Of a stretch of DNA of 64,000 nt, positions 13,220 to 26,343 are shown piece by piece. The stretch spans positions 1-64,000 of the forward strand of contig JAMKCH010012694.1 of NCBI GenBank assembly GCA_023653785.1. The letters are read 5' to 3'. Origin of the DNA: Ophioderma brevispina (lineage: Eukaryota; Echinodermata; Ophiuroidea; Amphilepidida; Ophiodermatidae). A program made the position numbers and the translations under genes. How positions within the stretch are numbered: position 1 is the stretch's first letter; each line of letters starts with the position of its first letter. The notes under the pieces are model-generated. The model had not been told where the DNA came from. It was given only the letters and a program-made list of their open reading frames with translations, and made no database searches.

Positions 13220-13807
13220 CAATAATTGTGACTGCACATTTGACATTCATTTTCACTGGTCATTATCATATCACTGAATGTGTAGTCACAAAAGGTTATG
13301 TGTAATTGGTTAGCCATTTTACCACCCCCAATTTTAGATAAAAATAAAAGCCTCTAAATCCATCAAATTTACCTGATCTTATCTTGAGGACCACTTCTAC
13401 TATGTCTAGAAGTATCATAATAAAAGATATGTCAAAATGCTGGCAACTAAGTTTGAAATTCTGATGAAATTTGATTGTCCAAATCTGACCAGCACCAAAC
13501 TCCTTCAAAAAGTAAAGTGTAAAGAAAGCAAAATAAAATCACTGATTTTTCTGAAAACAATTACCTCCTGCATGTTCAGTCTTAAAACTGGATAGAAGAG
13601 ATAGTAAGAATAATACTATGTGATGGATTGATGATAGATACATCATTTTGGTTGCATATGCTGCTTGAAACTGATTGGAGAGGAGGTGAGTGCAGTAGAA
13701 TTGTTAAATGGCTAACCAATTACACATAACCTTTTGTGACTGCACATTCAGTGATATGATAATGACCAGTGTTAAAATGGATGTCAAATGTGTAGTCACA
13801 ATTATTG
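13220..13807. mobile_element. MITE with about 100-bp terminal inverted repeats
   Basis: The first 100 bp (13220-13320, starting CAATAATTGTGACTGCACAT) reappear as a near-perfect reverse complement at 13705-13807, ending ATGTGTAGTCACAATTATTG. The 390-bp interior has no recognisable coding sequence. I could not decide on a target duplication. Confidence 0.85.
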
Positions 13808-14024
13808 TCAGGGGGGGTGTAAAGTGAAGAAATGTTATTGCTGCAGTAAGAGTCCTTGGAAGCGTAGTGAGCGAATAAAACAATACAACTAACGGCGCAC
13901 GGTTCGGGCCCACTTAAGGGCCGTTAAAAATTGTCCTAAGTAGATGCTCTTACAGACCATTTTTTCTTGATCGTTTGAACTGCACACCGCAAGTGCCTTG
14001 ACACAAACCGGGCGCAAACCGGAA

Positions 14025-14560
14025 AGCCCTGAACGGGTAGGGTCCAGGGGCAGAGCCCCTGCCGGGGTCCAGGGGGCGGAGCCCCCGGAAGCTCTTGGAT
14101 TTAAGCTATTCAGAACCTTCAAAATGACCACTGTTTGAGGGGTAAATAGTAACCAATTCAAAGTAAAGACCCAAGTAAAGACTGGTTTCTAACTTTGCTC
14201 ACTGAGACGGGCAGTATACATGTATAAGCTTGTACTGCCGAAGAGAATTGCATATAGCGAACGCCAATGTCTTTAATGGGCGTGGTGCAGGAGCAGAGCC
14301 CTTCTGGAGCTCTTGCATTTCAGCTATTCAGAACCTTCAAGATTACCACTTTTTGAGGAGTAAATGGTAACCAATTCAAGAAAAAAGACTGGTTCTAACT
14401 TTGCTCACTGATTCGGGCAGTATAAAATTGTACCGCCGAAGGGGAACTATACACATTATAGCTAGCGCCATGTCTTAACGGATGCGGTGCATGAGCAGAG
14501 CCCCTGCCGGAGTCAGGGGAGCCCCCGGAAGCTCTGGATTTTAGCTATTACGAAGGGTAT
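14025..14560. repeat. About 230-bp tandem repeat with GC hairpins, 2.3 copies
   Basis: The block from GCAGAGCCCCTGCCGG through AAGCTCTTGGATTT, AGCTATTCAGAACCTTCAA, a variable middle, and ACTTTGCTCACTGA occurs at about 14045, 14285 and (partial) 14490. Each copy carries a GGGGC...GCCCC self-complementary segment. Confidence 0.8.
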
Positions 14561-14936
14561 ATTTTGAAGGTTAAGTATCTTAATTAATTCAAATGAACGA
14601 ACCAGTAGAACTATACGTTCGGGTGCTGGGGGGTAGGGAATCGATCCCTACCCATTTTTCTTGACCACTTCAGCTCCCCGACTGAAATTGCCCATTATAC
14701 TGGTAGACCAAAAAACTTGGGGTATGGCCCAGGCTCCCCTGGTGTTTTCTCAAATTTATTTTACACATTTTGATAACAAGTACTGTTGGCACATTAAACA
14801 ATTCATGATTATCATTGGTTAGGCTTGGAACAAAACTAATGGGCTTGAGTGGAAGCCAATATTGTGATATTTGGATTATGTAAGTCTGATTCAATCTCAT
14901 GCATTCTGTGCGTTCTACTTTTGTTTCATCTTACTT

Positions 14937-15030
14937 CCCCTTTCTCTCTTTCTTTCTCTTTCTTTCCCTCTCTTTCTTTTCTCTTTCTCCTTCCTTCATC
15001 TCTCTTCACTTTTTTTTCTTTCTTCTCTTT
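14937..15030. repeat. CT-rich polypyrimidine tract
   Basis: Nearly uninterrupted C/T on the + strand (CTTTCTCTCTTTCTTTCTC and similar), followed by a G-run/C-run pair at 15040-15080. The open frames across it are compositional artefacts. Confidence 0.85.
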
Positions 15031-15099
15031 TGAGAATTGCTGGGGGGGGTTGTTCCACCCCCCACACCCCCCCCCCCCTGGCAACGGGCCTGGCTAACA

Positions 15100-15880
15100 C
15101 CAATTTGGGGCCAAACCGAGCCGGAGCATATCCAATTATGCCCAGTGTTCCAGGACGGCTTGGACAGTCAGGGGTTTGCACCCTACTCTTATTTGAAATT
15201 ATGGACGTGATTAACAGATGCAGGTATGAACTCACTGTACATGGGACTGACAGCCTAATGTCCCCTCTGAAGGACGGGATATTCTCATGCGTTCATTTGG
15301 ACAAGTCCTAATGATCATGGGGACAGGGGTATAATCCAGTTATAATCAAGAATTCTTACAATTAAAATCCAGACTTTGGTACTCAATTAAATTTCAGCCA
15401 GTGACCGGCTGGGAATGAAATGGGGACCTCTTGCACCAAAGGCCAGTTAAGACAGTTAAGCCAGTGTACACTGATTGCGCACTACTTTACACTAGCTCAA
15501 TTAGCCCAGGGGGGCTCTCAAATTTTTTGGGGTTATGTATGTTTCTCCCGGGCACTTCACACCCACCAATTGAGGCTCTGGAAGTGATTTTGCCACGGCC
15601 CAAAAAAATGGTCTATGGGAACTACAGGTTTTCCAAAAATTCAGAAACTAAGCTGCGATTTCATCAATTTCCAGCTACTTTTGAGGTGTTCAAAGAAAAT
15701 TTGGTTAGAATGGAGTTTGGACATAAAATTAGGGTCTCGGGAACTGAAATGGTCCTAAAATGGGGGTCAATGGAACTGGAACTGGAAAGGAAAAGAGCCT
15801 GAAATGAAGGACTTATAGGCGGCACATACCCATGCTACTTCCCAATGTGATACCCCCCCTTTTGTCAGAAAAAAAAATAC
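15100..15880. repeat. Probable dispersed-repeat DNA, no gene
   Basis: The text (for example GGACGGCTTGGACAGTCAGG and ATGTCCCCTCTGAAGGACGG) has the look of old interspersed repeats, and a 123-codon open frame at 15431-15802 matches nothing I recognise. No second copy in this window was found, so the assignment is inferential. Confidence 0.3.
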
Positions 15881-15889
15881 GTTTGCTTC

Positions 15890-16790
15890 AATAAAACATT
15901 TGAAATCCAACTTGCTGAAACATCCACTGTAATACAACTTTTTTGGAGTACAAACTAATACTCAAGACAAAACTTTGTGAGGTCTATATTAACACAAGAC
16001 CAAGATCTGAACCTCTGTCGGAGAGCTTACAGTGATGATCATATTTATGAATTAAGGTCTACAATTATATAATAACAAGAAACTTCAACCTACATTTAAA
16101 TAACATGTTTAAAATAGCCAGTAAAAATAAACCTGGAACAAACATCATTGGACAGAAAAGAAAACAAAAAATTCCAAAAGTCAACACAAACAACATAAAC
16201 AACTAATGGAGACTTGCAACGGCCTTGGCAGGATAAGCAGAGAGAGCGCCCTCAGTTTGAACATTGCATTATTGGTACCCATTTTCCCAAATCATATAAC
16301 TTTAAATGTGAAGGATTTCTATCCGAAAAAAAAAACACACGAAATATTAATATTGAAGAAAATGGCACTTTTTAGAGGATTTTAAGGGTAGGCTTCAATG
16401 GGAAATCAATTTTTTTTATACAACCCCTCACCACCCCCCCCCCCCCCGAATCGGAAAGAGACTTATTATGCTGATGTGTATTGATAATATCTCCATTCTA
16501 CCCTCTAAGGGCTTTTCCATTTTTTTGGTGGGGGGGGGGGGGTAAAGTAGTGCCACAGGTGAGGAAATTCTTTGCAGAAATTCTGCCTCCTTGAAATATA
16601 ATTCTCCAAAACACAACAATTACCATTCTCCAAAACACATACTATCGTACATGTACAAATCGCAATCATAAGTAGTAAACTGACAACTGAAACACCGCAT
16701 GGTCAATTTAATTATAGTTTTAAAAACTACTATGGTCCCAGGACTACTTAACCAATATGAATATAGGGTTTGCTTGTATCACTTATAAGC
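15890..16790. other. Non-coding stretch with C-run/G-run pair
   Basis: No gene recognised. A CCACCCCCCCCCCCC run at about 16430-16447 is mirrored by a TGGTGGGGGGGGGGGG run at about 16527-16543, which could pair as a hairpin with a 90-nt loop. Confidence 0.45.
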
Positions 16791-17712
16791 AAATTGTGGA
16801 AGGGAGGGAGATTGGTGTGGGAAGAGGGATGTTGGGAAGAGGACAAAAAAAAAATGGGAGCATGGGAAGGGGAAGATGGACATTGGGAGGGGAAGAGGGA
16901 GTTTGAGAAGGGGAAGAGAAGATCAGGATTTTGGAAGGGGATAGGGGTTGGAAGGGGCAGATGGGTTGTTGGAGGGGGAACTATGGGGTTAGGAACGGGA
17001 AAAGATGGGGTTAGGAAGGGGAAAGGTGTGGGTGGGAAGGGGGAGGAAAAATGGGGGGTGGGGAAGGGGGAAGGGAAATGGGTTGGGAAGGGGGGAGGGG
17101 GAAAGGAAAGGAAATGGGGGTTGGGGGGTGAAAAGGGGGGGGGGGAAAAGGGGGGTTGGTTGGGCAGGGGGGGAAAATGGGGGGTGGGAGGGGAGATGGG
17201 GATGGGACGGGGAAGAGGGGGGGGATGGGAAGGCGAAGATGGGGATTGGGAAGGGAAGATGGGGATTGGGAAAGGGGAAGATGGGGATGGGAAGGGTGAA
17301 GTGGGTTGGGAAGGGGGAGGGAAGATGGGGGATTGGGAAGGCGGGCAGATCGGATTGGGGAAGGGGAAGGATGGGGGGGGAATTGGGAAGGGGAAGATGG
17401 GATTGGGAAGGGCGGAGATGGGGATTGGGGAAGGGTAAGATGGAGGATTGGGGAAGGGGAGATGGGGAGTTGGAAGGGGAAGATGGACTGTTGGAAGATC
17501 ATGGTATGAGAGAAGGAGGGATGTTGAGAAGGGGAAGATGGGTGTTGGGAAGGAGAGATGGTGTTGGGAAAGGGGAGATGGTGGGTGTTGGGAAAGGGAC
17601 GATGGGGTTGGGAAGGGGTAAGATGGTTGGGGGAAGGGGGGAGATTTGGATTTTGGAAGGGTGGAGATGGCTTTTGGAAGGGGAGATGGGTGTTGGTGGA
17701 GGGGGATTTCGT
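16790..17712. repeat. Purine-rich (GGGAAGGGGAAGATGGGGAT) minisatellite
   Basis: About 920 bp of almost pure G/A on the + strand with few T and almost no C. It is built from irregular 16-26-bp units of the form GGGAAGGGGAAGATGGGG(ATT). It contains many runs of three or more G. The long open frames on both strands (up to about 250 codons) are low-complexity artefacts. Confidence 0.95.
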
Positions 17713-18992
17713 AAACAAATTCACCGTACTTGGAGAAACATCAAAAGTTTAATACTATGAGTAGGCCAACTTGATTTTCCAAAATATTTTGTTTCATTTC
17801 TGTTGCAATGGTTAGATACCTGGAAATCATAAGCTCTTGTTTTCTTTTTGGGTGTGATGAATGATGAGAAAGGAAAATCCTGAAATTTGAGTCTTAATAA
17901 ATGCATTTTCGTTTTCCCGCAGGACATTAAAAAAAATTAAGGGGGATCGGTGTTGATGAGAGAGCAAAAACTTGGAATAGAACCCTTCACAACTTAAAAA
18001 ATCACTATCCTGAGGGTATTTTTGGTTGTAGAATTCAAAGCTGGCATCAAAAAACTAATAATCCTATTCTTGACAAAATAAAACAAGAATAGTCTTTTAA
18101 AAAAGACAACATCGCTTAGCGAGGATTGTACTACTTAAGTTAATATGTCGTGTAAAATATCAGCGATCATCGGAAACCTCCAGTATATTAGAGAGGATGA
18201 TGATAACCAGCGTATATATTTCAGGCATCAACCCTACTCAGCATCAACCTTTAATTTGAAATACCTACGGTGTTTGGAAAATGCCCAGTCTTTATAAGCC
18301 ATAATCCATTCAAGTATTTCATAGGTGAGTTGCCCCCCTGTTATCAAATAGATTCTAAAAGTTTAATCACAGTCCATTGCACCAAAGTTACAAAATTTCA
18401 CTACAGGAAACAAGTTCAAACAATGCTTGACACTTGAGGCAATGAAATATCAACTCCTGGGCACAGTTCTTCAATAGCTTTCATTCACAAGCGTATTGAG
18501 CAAATATACACACCCTGGAGTGTTGTGTATCCTATATGATACATAGAAATACAGATCAGTTCATTATGTCAATGCTGACAAAGGACAACCCACTGAACTG
18601 TGCCTTGGTTGATGAGCATATTGAACTCATGTGTGTGCCATTTCTGGGCATTGTACACAGTAATGGTACTCTCAAACCATGGGTCATATCAATCCAACAG
18701 TCAATGAACTGAGAAGTTATCCACTGTGATGGGTGCAATATCATCCAATTCAAAAGTTTTGTTTCTAGCTGCTTAGGAAATGTAAATGAATTTCCTAGAG
18801 CCATAATACCATGTCCTTAATTCTGAAAATAATTGGAACCAGAGGACTTGCACTGCTACATGAGACAACCACCCAACTCTGTGCATGACTGTGATATTCT
18901 GCCAGTAATTGCTTGCTACAACAAGCCTAGGGTAAAACTGCAATGTACGTGGCTTTTATTATTACGATTTTATTACATCTCGATTGGGTAAA
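17713..18992. other. Non-coding stretch, nothing recognised
   Basis: A/T-rich DNA with scattered short frames. No splice-bounded conserved exon, RNA gene or repeated unit was found. Confidence 0.4.
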
Positions 18993-21572
18993 AATTGGCT
19001 TGTACCACATGGTTTTAGCCCATTAAGCAATAGTACTTAAGTATTTTGTTTTGCATAATCATGAAATGTCTTGTGATTGAAATTTTAGAACATTTTTAGC
19101 CCAAAAGTACTGACATGTGCTAACATGCCAGAATTATAGCTTGGCTACTCTGAGTGGCAGTTGATAATCTTAAAATTTTATACACTTAAGCACTTATGGA
19201 CAAAGTATGAGTTTATTTGCCCCTTTATGTGGTAAAGTGCCAGGTCGGCAACCCTCCCAAATTGACCTTCTGGCGGTCGGTGGGAGGAGCAAAAAAAGGT
19301 GCAGTGCGGCAGTCCCTGCCATACAGTTAATATGGTATAGGCACCATGCAAGACATTATGAGATTGGTTCAAAAAACACCCTCTCTGGTATTCTTGTTAC
19401 CATGGAAATGTTCACTTGTGTCGTTTTTTTACTAATATAGCAAATTTCTTTGCCATCATGAAAATGACAACATTAGGAAGCAAAACTTTCTTGAATTCGA
19501 TCATTTTCTGTCCACAATTAGAAAAAAAATTCGAAAAAGGCCGCAGGCCTAAGGCGAAGCAAAAAGAAAACCCGGTTTTAGGCGACGGGACCTTTCGAGT
19601 AGGGGTCGGTCGGTCCAGTGCGAATTTTTTCTTTTTTTTTCTTTTCTTGGTATGCTCAAAATTGGTCCTAAAATAGCACCAAAATCGTGAAAAATCAAGG
19701 GAATAATGAAATTGTTGACAAACAAAGTTTCTTTTAAAAAAAGTGCAAAAATGATTTTAATTTGGGGCTAAAAACAGGCTGATTTACATGATTTTGGAAA
19801 AAAACTAAAAAATTAAAAAAAAAAAAAATTCTGCAAAACTGAAAAATCAGGGTCGGTCGTGGGCCCGTAAAACAGGTTTTCAGCCTATCCATAAATAGGC
19901 TTATGACATCAGCTAGAAGATTTCTGTCAAGGGCAGCCATAAAATATAAACTAGCTTTTTATATTGTTCACTTCTGTAAAATCACAGTATGCAAGTATTG
20001 GAAAATGCTGGTGCTTTTATGAAACAATTTTTTGAATTTTTGAGGTTCAACAAATTTGTTTTTTTGGGGTCTTTTTTGTATTGTTGCCCTGATTTCCAAG
20101 GTGACAATTAGTAGGACATTTTATCATGCAACATCACTTGTCCTAGCTGCTAGGTTGTATAATGCTAGCCTTGAGAGATGCATTTGCAGCCTGAAGTTTT
20201 ACCTGGGTTGGTCTGTGTGCTGCCAATTAACAGGTTTATTTACACTAGCTAGTAGCTAGCTAGGTCAAAGACTGTTAGCAAGGACACATCCATGTTGTTG
20301 GTATAAACAAGGTCAAGTACCTCTGGCAGACAGATTGTGCATGCCATTTAGAATATACTTGTACCAGTAGTTTTACAAGGATTATAGTTATAATGTAACA
20401 TTTCTTTACATTTTAAAAAAGGGTTTAATTTCTTCAAAATGTAAACTTGTGTAGTTCCATAAATTAGCCCCGAGTGCATGCACCCAATCAATAGAAGTTC
20501 TGTCATTATCTGGTCAGTCAGATGGATATATCTTCTACCACTATAAAAATCCCAAAATATTCTTTCTCACTTAAAAATGTCTGGAATTTTTTGGATCCAC
20601 CAAACCTTTTCTATGATGTTGTGTGTGTTGTGTGATGATGTTGTCTAGTTGTCTGTTATCCCCGTCTGTGCCTGGTCTCTCTGGCGGAGTGCATGTGTGT
20701 AGGTGTGTGCCTATGGTGTGTGTGTGTATTAAACAGATGTCCAAAAAAAGAATTAACAATTAGAACAAATTGTGCTCAGAACAATAGACAAGAAACCTAT
20801 TTGTTATGACATGGACGTGTCTATTAATGGTGTGTTTGGGTGTGTATGTATGATGTATGTGGAGATAAAAAGTGACCGGCATTAATATATTCATAAGTTA
20901 ATGTCCAAAGTAAAGAATGCCGTAAAAACTTATCTCATTATTACGGCATCCTTTGGACATTAAAGCAATAATGGCAGATCAAATTTTTTGAAGAGCACCC
21001 CCTAATTTTGTCAAAAGTTTGAATTTGTGCACAGTTACATTGGTAATGTTTAAGAAACAGACTATACCTGCGAATGAGAATGCTAAGAAAAAATGCGTAT
21101 TTATCATAAAATTAAGGGATTTTGCTACTTAGAATTGGGATCCAGATTGGACTTAAGGCAGAGCGTGGAAAATGCTACGTTTATGTCCGTCCATGCGAAA
21201 TAGTGGCCACTCGAGAAGATAACTCTAACTTGACTTGCCAGAACCAATAAAACAACTAATGGGATGAGCGTAGACACGACATAACATGGCGCTATTTCCC
21301 GGCATTTCACATTGGAAGGCCGTTTCCAGCAAGCCGTTGATTATTATCGGGATTCCCGATAATTAAGTATTCTAATCGGGTGGTGATCCATGAACTGGCG
21401 TACACAATCATTGTTTGCAGGTTTCATCATGGATTCAGCCTTGCGGATTTAACCAGTATTTGTTTCTCTTCGGCAGTTGTTTAAAACTGTAGAGCGCTTT
21501 GCAAGCTTTAAATGAGACAAAAACTTATAGAATTGCATAAAGTTTACATGGTATTGTCATCAAAAACCTGAT
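18993..21572 (+). repeat. 2.6-kb tandem duplication, copy 1
   Basis: This segment is collinear with 21600-24164 from ACATGGTTTTAGCCC to AACTGTAGAGCGCTTTGCAAGC. Shared landmarks include TTGGCTACTCTGAGTGGCAG, GTTTTACCTGGGTTGGTCTG, a TG microsatellite, and a hairpin built on AATGTCCAAAG and TTACGGCAT. No coding exon was recognised in either copy. Confidence 0.9.
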
Positions 21573-21599
21573 AACTCTTATTCTTAAAAAATAAAAAAC

Positions 21600-24164
21600 T
21601 TGGCTTTTACACATGGTTTTAGCCCACTAAGCACTAGTACTTAAGGTATTTTTTTAGCATAATCATGAAATGTCTTGTGATTCTTAAACTTTTAGAACAA
21701 TTTTTATCCCAAAGTACTGACATGTGTTTCATACAGTCAGAATTATAGCTTGGCTACTCTGAGTGGCAGTTGTAAATCTTAAAATTTACTACACTTATGG
21801 CACTTATGGACAAAGTATGAGTTTATTTGCCAATTTATGTGGTAAAGTGCCAGTCGGCAACCTCCCAAATGACCTTCTGTGCCGGTCGGTGGGAGCAAGT
21901 GCCAGTCGGCAGTCCCTGCATACAGTATGGTATAGGGACTGCCATACATCAGGGGATTGGTTCAAAACACCCTCTGGTTATTCTGTTACACCATGGAATG
22001 TCCAATTTTCTGTTTTTTTTATAATAGAGCAAATTTTCTTTTCCGTCATGAAAATTGACAACCATTAGTGAGCAACAACTTTCTTGACATTCGATCATTT
22101 TCTGTCCACAAATTATTAGAAAAAAAATTCGAAAAATGCGCAGCCCTAAAGGCGACGCCAAAAAGAAAACCCTGTTTTCGGGCAAGCGGACCTTTCGAGT
22201 AGAGTCGCTCGGTCGGGCGAATTTTTAAAATTTAGAAATTTTTCTTTTTTTGTTTCTTTGTCTGTGAGCTCAAAATTGGTCTAAAATAGCACAAAATCTG
22301 AAAAATCAAGAGAATAAATGAAATTTTTTTACAAACAAATTTTCTTTTAAAAAAATTGCCAAAATTGATAATCTTGGGCTAAAAACAGGGGGATTTTACA
22401 TGTGATTTTTGGAAAAACTAAAAAAAAAAAAATTCTGCAAAATGAAAATCCGGGTCAGTCGGGCCCATAAAAAAATCAGGATTTTCAGTATTTATAGTAG
22501 TTTATAGCACAAGAGTAGCAGATTTTCGGTGCAAGGGGCAGCACTAAAATTAAAACTAGGCTTTTTGTATCGGTTCCAATTCTGTGAAACTCACCCGTTA
22601 TGCAAGAGTATTGAAACTGATGTGCTTTATAAAATTTTGAAGTTTTTTGAGTTCAAATGGTTTTTTGGGGGGTATTTTTTGTATTTTGCCTGATTTCCAA
22701 GGGTCTGGGACATTAGTAGGCAAATTTTTTCATGCAGCATCACTTGTCCTAGCGGCTATGTTGTAATAATGATAGATTGTTAGGCATTTGCAGCCTAATG
22801 TTTTACCTGGGTTGGTCTGTGTGCTGCCAATTACATGTTTATTTACACTAGCTAGCTAGCTAGCTAGGGTCACAGACTTTTAGCAAGGACACATCCCATG
22901 TCTGTTGGTATAACAAGCTCAGTACCTCTGGTCAGACAGATGTGCATGCCATTTAGCAATATACTTGTACCAGTAGTTTTACAATGGATATAGTATAATG
23001 TATTAACATTTCTTTACATTTAAAAAAATGGTTTATATTTCTTCAAAATGTAAACTTGTGTATTTTCCATAATTAGCCCGGTGCATGCACCCAATCAATA
23101 GAATTTCTGCTCATTTATTCTGGTCAGTCAGATAGTATATCTTCTACCCCTATAAAAATCCAAATATTTCTTTCTCAATTTAAAATGTCTGGAATTTTTT
23201 GGATCCACAAACCTTTCCTCTGTGTGTGTGTGTGTGTATGTGTGTCTATGTCTGTATCCCAGTCTGTGCCTGTCTCTCTGGCTGTTGCATGTGTGTAGGT
23301 GTGTGCCTATGTGTGTGTGTGTGTTGTAAACAGATGTCCAAAATAAGAATTAACAATTGAACAAATCTGTTTGCTCAGAACAAGACCAAGAAACCTATTT
23401 GTATGTACATGTACGTGTCTATATATGTGTGTGTTTGTGTGTATATGTATGCATGTATGTGGAGATAAAAAGCTGCACCGGCATTAATATAATAAAGTTA
23501 ATGTCCAAAGTAAAGAATGCCGTAATAACTTATCTCATTATTACGGCATTCCTTTGGACATTAAAGCAATAATGGCAGATTTTTTGAAGAGCACCCCTAA
23601 TTTTCAAAAGTTGATATTTTTGCACAGTTACATTGGTAATTGTTTAAGAAACAGACTATACCTGCGAATGAGAATGCTAAGAAATGCGTATTTATCATAA
23701 AATAAGGGATTTTGTAATTAGAATTGGGATCCCAGATTGGACTTAATGGCAGAGCTGGAAATGCTACGTTTATGTCCGTCCATGATGAAATAGTGCCACC
23801 TCGAGAAGATAACCTCTAACTTGACTTGCCAGAACCAATAAAACAACTAATGGATGAGCGTAGACACGTACATGGCGCTATTTCCCGGCTATTTCACATT
23901 GGAAGGCCGTTTACAGCAGCCGTTGAATTATTATCGGGATCCCAATATTAATTATTCTAATTGGGTGATTCCATGAACTTGGGTACACAATCAATTGTTG
24001 CAGCTTTTCATCATGGATTCAGCCTTGCTGATTTAACCAGTATTTGTTTCTCTTTGGCAGTTGTTTAAAACTGTAGAGCGCTTTGCAAGCTTTAAAATGA
24101 TACCAAACTTATATGAATTGCATATAAAGTTTACATGGTTATTTTCATCAAAAACCTGCATATT
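21600..24164 (+). repeat. 2.6-kb tandem duplication, copy 2
   Basis: Direct repeat of 18993-21572, in the same order throughout, separated by about 27 bp. Divergence is mainly small indels plus microsatellite length: the TG tract at about 23219-23330 is longer than its counterpart near 20620-20730. The last 0.4 kb is also related to 54535-54925. Confidence 0.9.
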
Positions 24165-26040
24165 TTACTAGTTTTTAGGTAAAAATGGTGTGACATTTTT
24201 TAATGTTGTCAAAAATAGTAATTTTGATCATTTTCCTGACATTAAAATGAACTTCTAGCAGATAATACTGATAGTTGGGATCCTGATCATGAATAATTAA
24301 GGCATAATTTATCTGTTCATGTTTTTGTCTCACTGTGCGCCGAGGGCAAAAAAGAGTATCACCCTGTAACATTTGGTGTCCACAAAATCATGTTACGCGT
24401 GAAACCTAAAAAAAATGATGGTAAAAACCACACCAAGTGAAATATTGGTGTACTTAAATTTAATTTTTAAAGAATTGCTAAAACAGAAAGGAATTTAAGT
24501 CCAACTAACATCAAATTTCCAGAAATAGGATAATTTTACACACAATCACTCTGTAACACAAGTACTTTGGTGTCCACAAAAATGTTACAGGGTGAAACTT
24601 TGGAGTTAAATTTTAACATGTGTATGGCCTCATTCTGCAACAAACTCTATCTATTCCATTCATGGTGGAATTATGTGCATTGAAAAGGGGTTTTGATTTT
24701 GCTTTAAATAGACTATTTGCGCGATCCCCGAAATGCATCTCATTCGGTGCCCATTTCCATCCGGGAACTTGTACCAGAGGTCATGTTTACACTAAAAATT
24801 TGTTGTTCGTTCGCGTCGCCGAACAGTGCCTAAAATTACAATACAAAGTACCTTTTCACGTGAAGTTCATCTTACAAAAATGTAGAAGAATATCTATGCA
24901 ACAAAAAACAATCGAGGCACTGGTGTTGAAATTCACGACAAAACGTGATATTTTCGATCGTACTGTGCCCTACTTGTCACCTGACGGACGATTTAACAAC
25001 TGTAGTGCAACGTCACAGATACGGTAAGTTTTCTGCTATTTTAGTTACGCTCCTAACCGTGTGTTTTTAGCCAACTTGAGGCTGGTAAAAGTTCCCGGAT
25101 GGAAATGGGCACCGAATGAGATGCATTTCGGGGATTGTGCAAATGGTCTATTAAGGAAATATAGATCAATGAAATTTTGGTGTCCAGATGGACACCGTTA
25201 CACGTGAAACCTGTATTTTAGTGGCAAATAGCATGATAATCTTCTTATGTGGCATACGTGATATTTTTTTCATTCAAGAAAAGTAGGTATGATCAGGTTG
25301 TTTCATTTTAACAAAACAGAAGTATACAAAACATTTCCAAATATCAACAATTTTGTGAAATTTGTGCTTTGGTATCCATTTAAACTTGTTACGTGTGAAA
25401 CCCCATTATACATTAACACATCTTTAATTACTTTGTTTAAAAAAAATAACATTTAGACATTGCAATGTCAGTAAAATCGCCATTTAATATCATTGTCTGA
25501 ACAAAGGCAACTTTTTATTGGTTATAAATAAGTTACTTAGCATATCTGTGTTTCACATGTAACTGGACACGAAAGATTTGGTGTCCAGTTACACGTGAAA
25601 TATTGTAACATATTGCCCATTGGAGGAATCTAATACTAATGTCGCCCTATTTTATGGCATAACTTCACAAAAGAAGTGGCACTGTATTAGTAGAGCCTAT
25701 TCTTTTTCATGTGAGATGAAATTCCTGTTGAATAAACAATGATTTCATCATAAAAACTACTACCAAAATTAATGTGTATAAAATGCACAAAATGACATTT
25801 ATACATTTTGATTTTCTTTTAAAAGTGTCTACAGTCTTGGTTCTAAATTTCCTCCAGCTATGTATACATTCACAATACCTATTTAAGCAGGCTATGCAAG
25901 TGAACCATATCAATTGTCTTGTCTGTGGTGCAGACTTAAAGAAGAAGTTTGGTGTCCATGTTACATGTGAAACCTTGTCTGCAATCCCGCCACACACTTT
26001 TGATGCAGCATTAAAAGTGGCAAGAATCCCAATAATTGTT
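24165..26040. repeat. Block with recurring GGTGTCCA...GTTACACGTGAAAC motif
   Basis: Variants of TTTGGTGTCCA followed closely by GTTAC(A/G)(C/T)GTGAAAC occur near 24372, 24570, 25177, 25368, 25580 and 25950. One inverted form (TTTCACATGTAACTGGACAC) lies just before the copy at 25580. Spacing is irregular (about 190-600 bp). No gene recognised; this may be a decayed long-period satellite. Confidence 0.6.
24704..25154. mobile_element. MITE family F5 with about 70-bp TIRs
   Basis: The left terminus (ATAGACTATTTGCGCGATCC... GGTGCCCATTTCCATCCGGG) is repeated inverted at the right end, with GGATGGAAATGGGCACC and GATGCATTTCGGGGATTG. TTAA abuts both ends. The 135-codon frame at 24620-25027 runs through the terminus, so it is an artefact of the repeat. 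A second copy is at 46638-47062. Confidence 0.8.
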
Positions 26041-26343
26041 TACCATTAGGAAATTAAACATAATCAGAGAAACTTGAAATGATATATAAATTCAGATTCA
26101 AGCTATGTTTTCAAATTTTGACCCCATGTACACTTTGGTGAACTTCATGGAAGACCAAAATTACAAAATTCCTTTGTTTGTGACACACAGACATTTCGAG
26201 CTTAACCATCACAGGTATAGTTTATAGCCTTACCAAGCAACCATGTAACATCTCATTTTTTTGCAAATTGGGCGGCTCTTCAAAAAATGTACTAATATCT
26301 AAAACTTTATTATGTATTATATGTATAAGTTTTCTATCGCTAA

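Noticed and set aside
16770..17760. Long open frames of 190-250 codons on both strands
   Set aside because: They lie in a purine-only minisatellite; absence of stops follows from composition (Gly/Lys/Trp or Pro/Ser repeats).
24620..25027. 135-codon + strand frame
   Set aside because: Runs through the terminal inverted repeat of the F5 MITE, and its counterpart at 46665 is broken differently.
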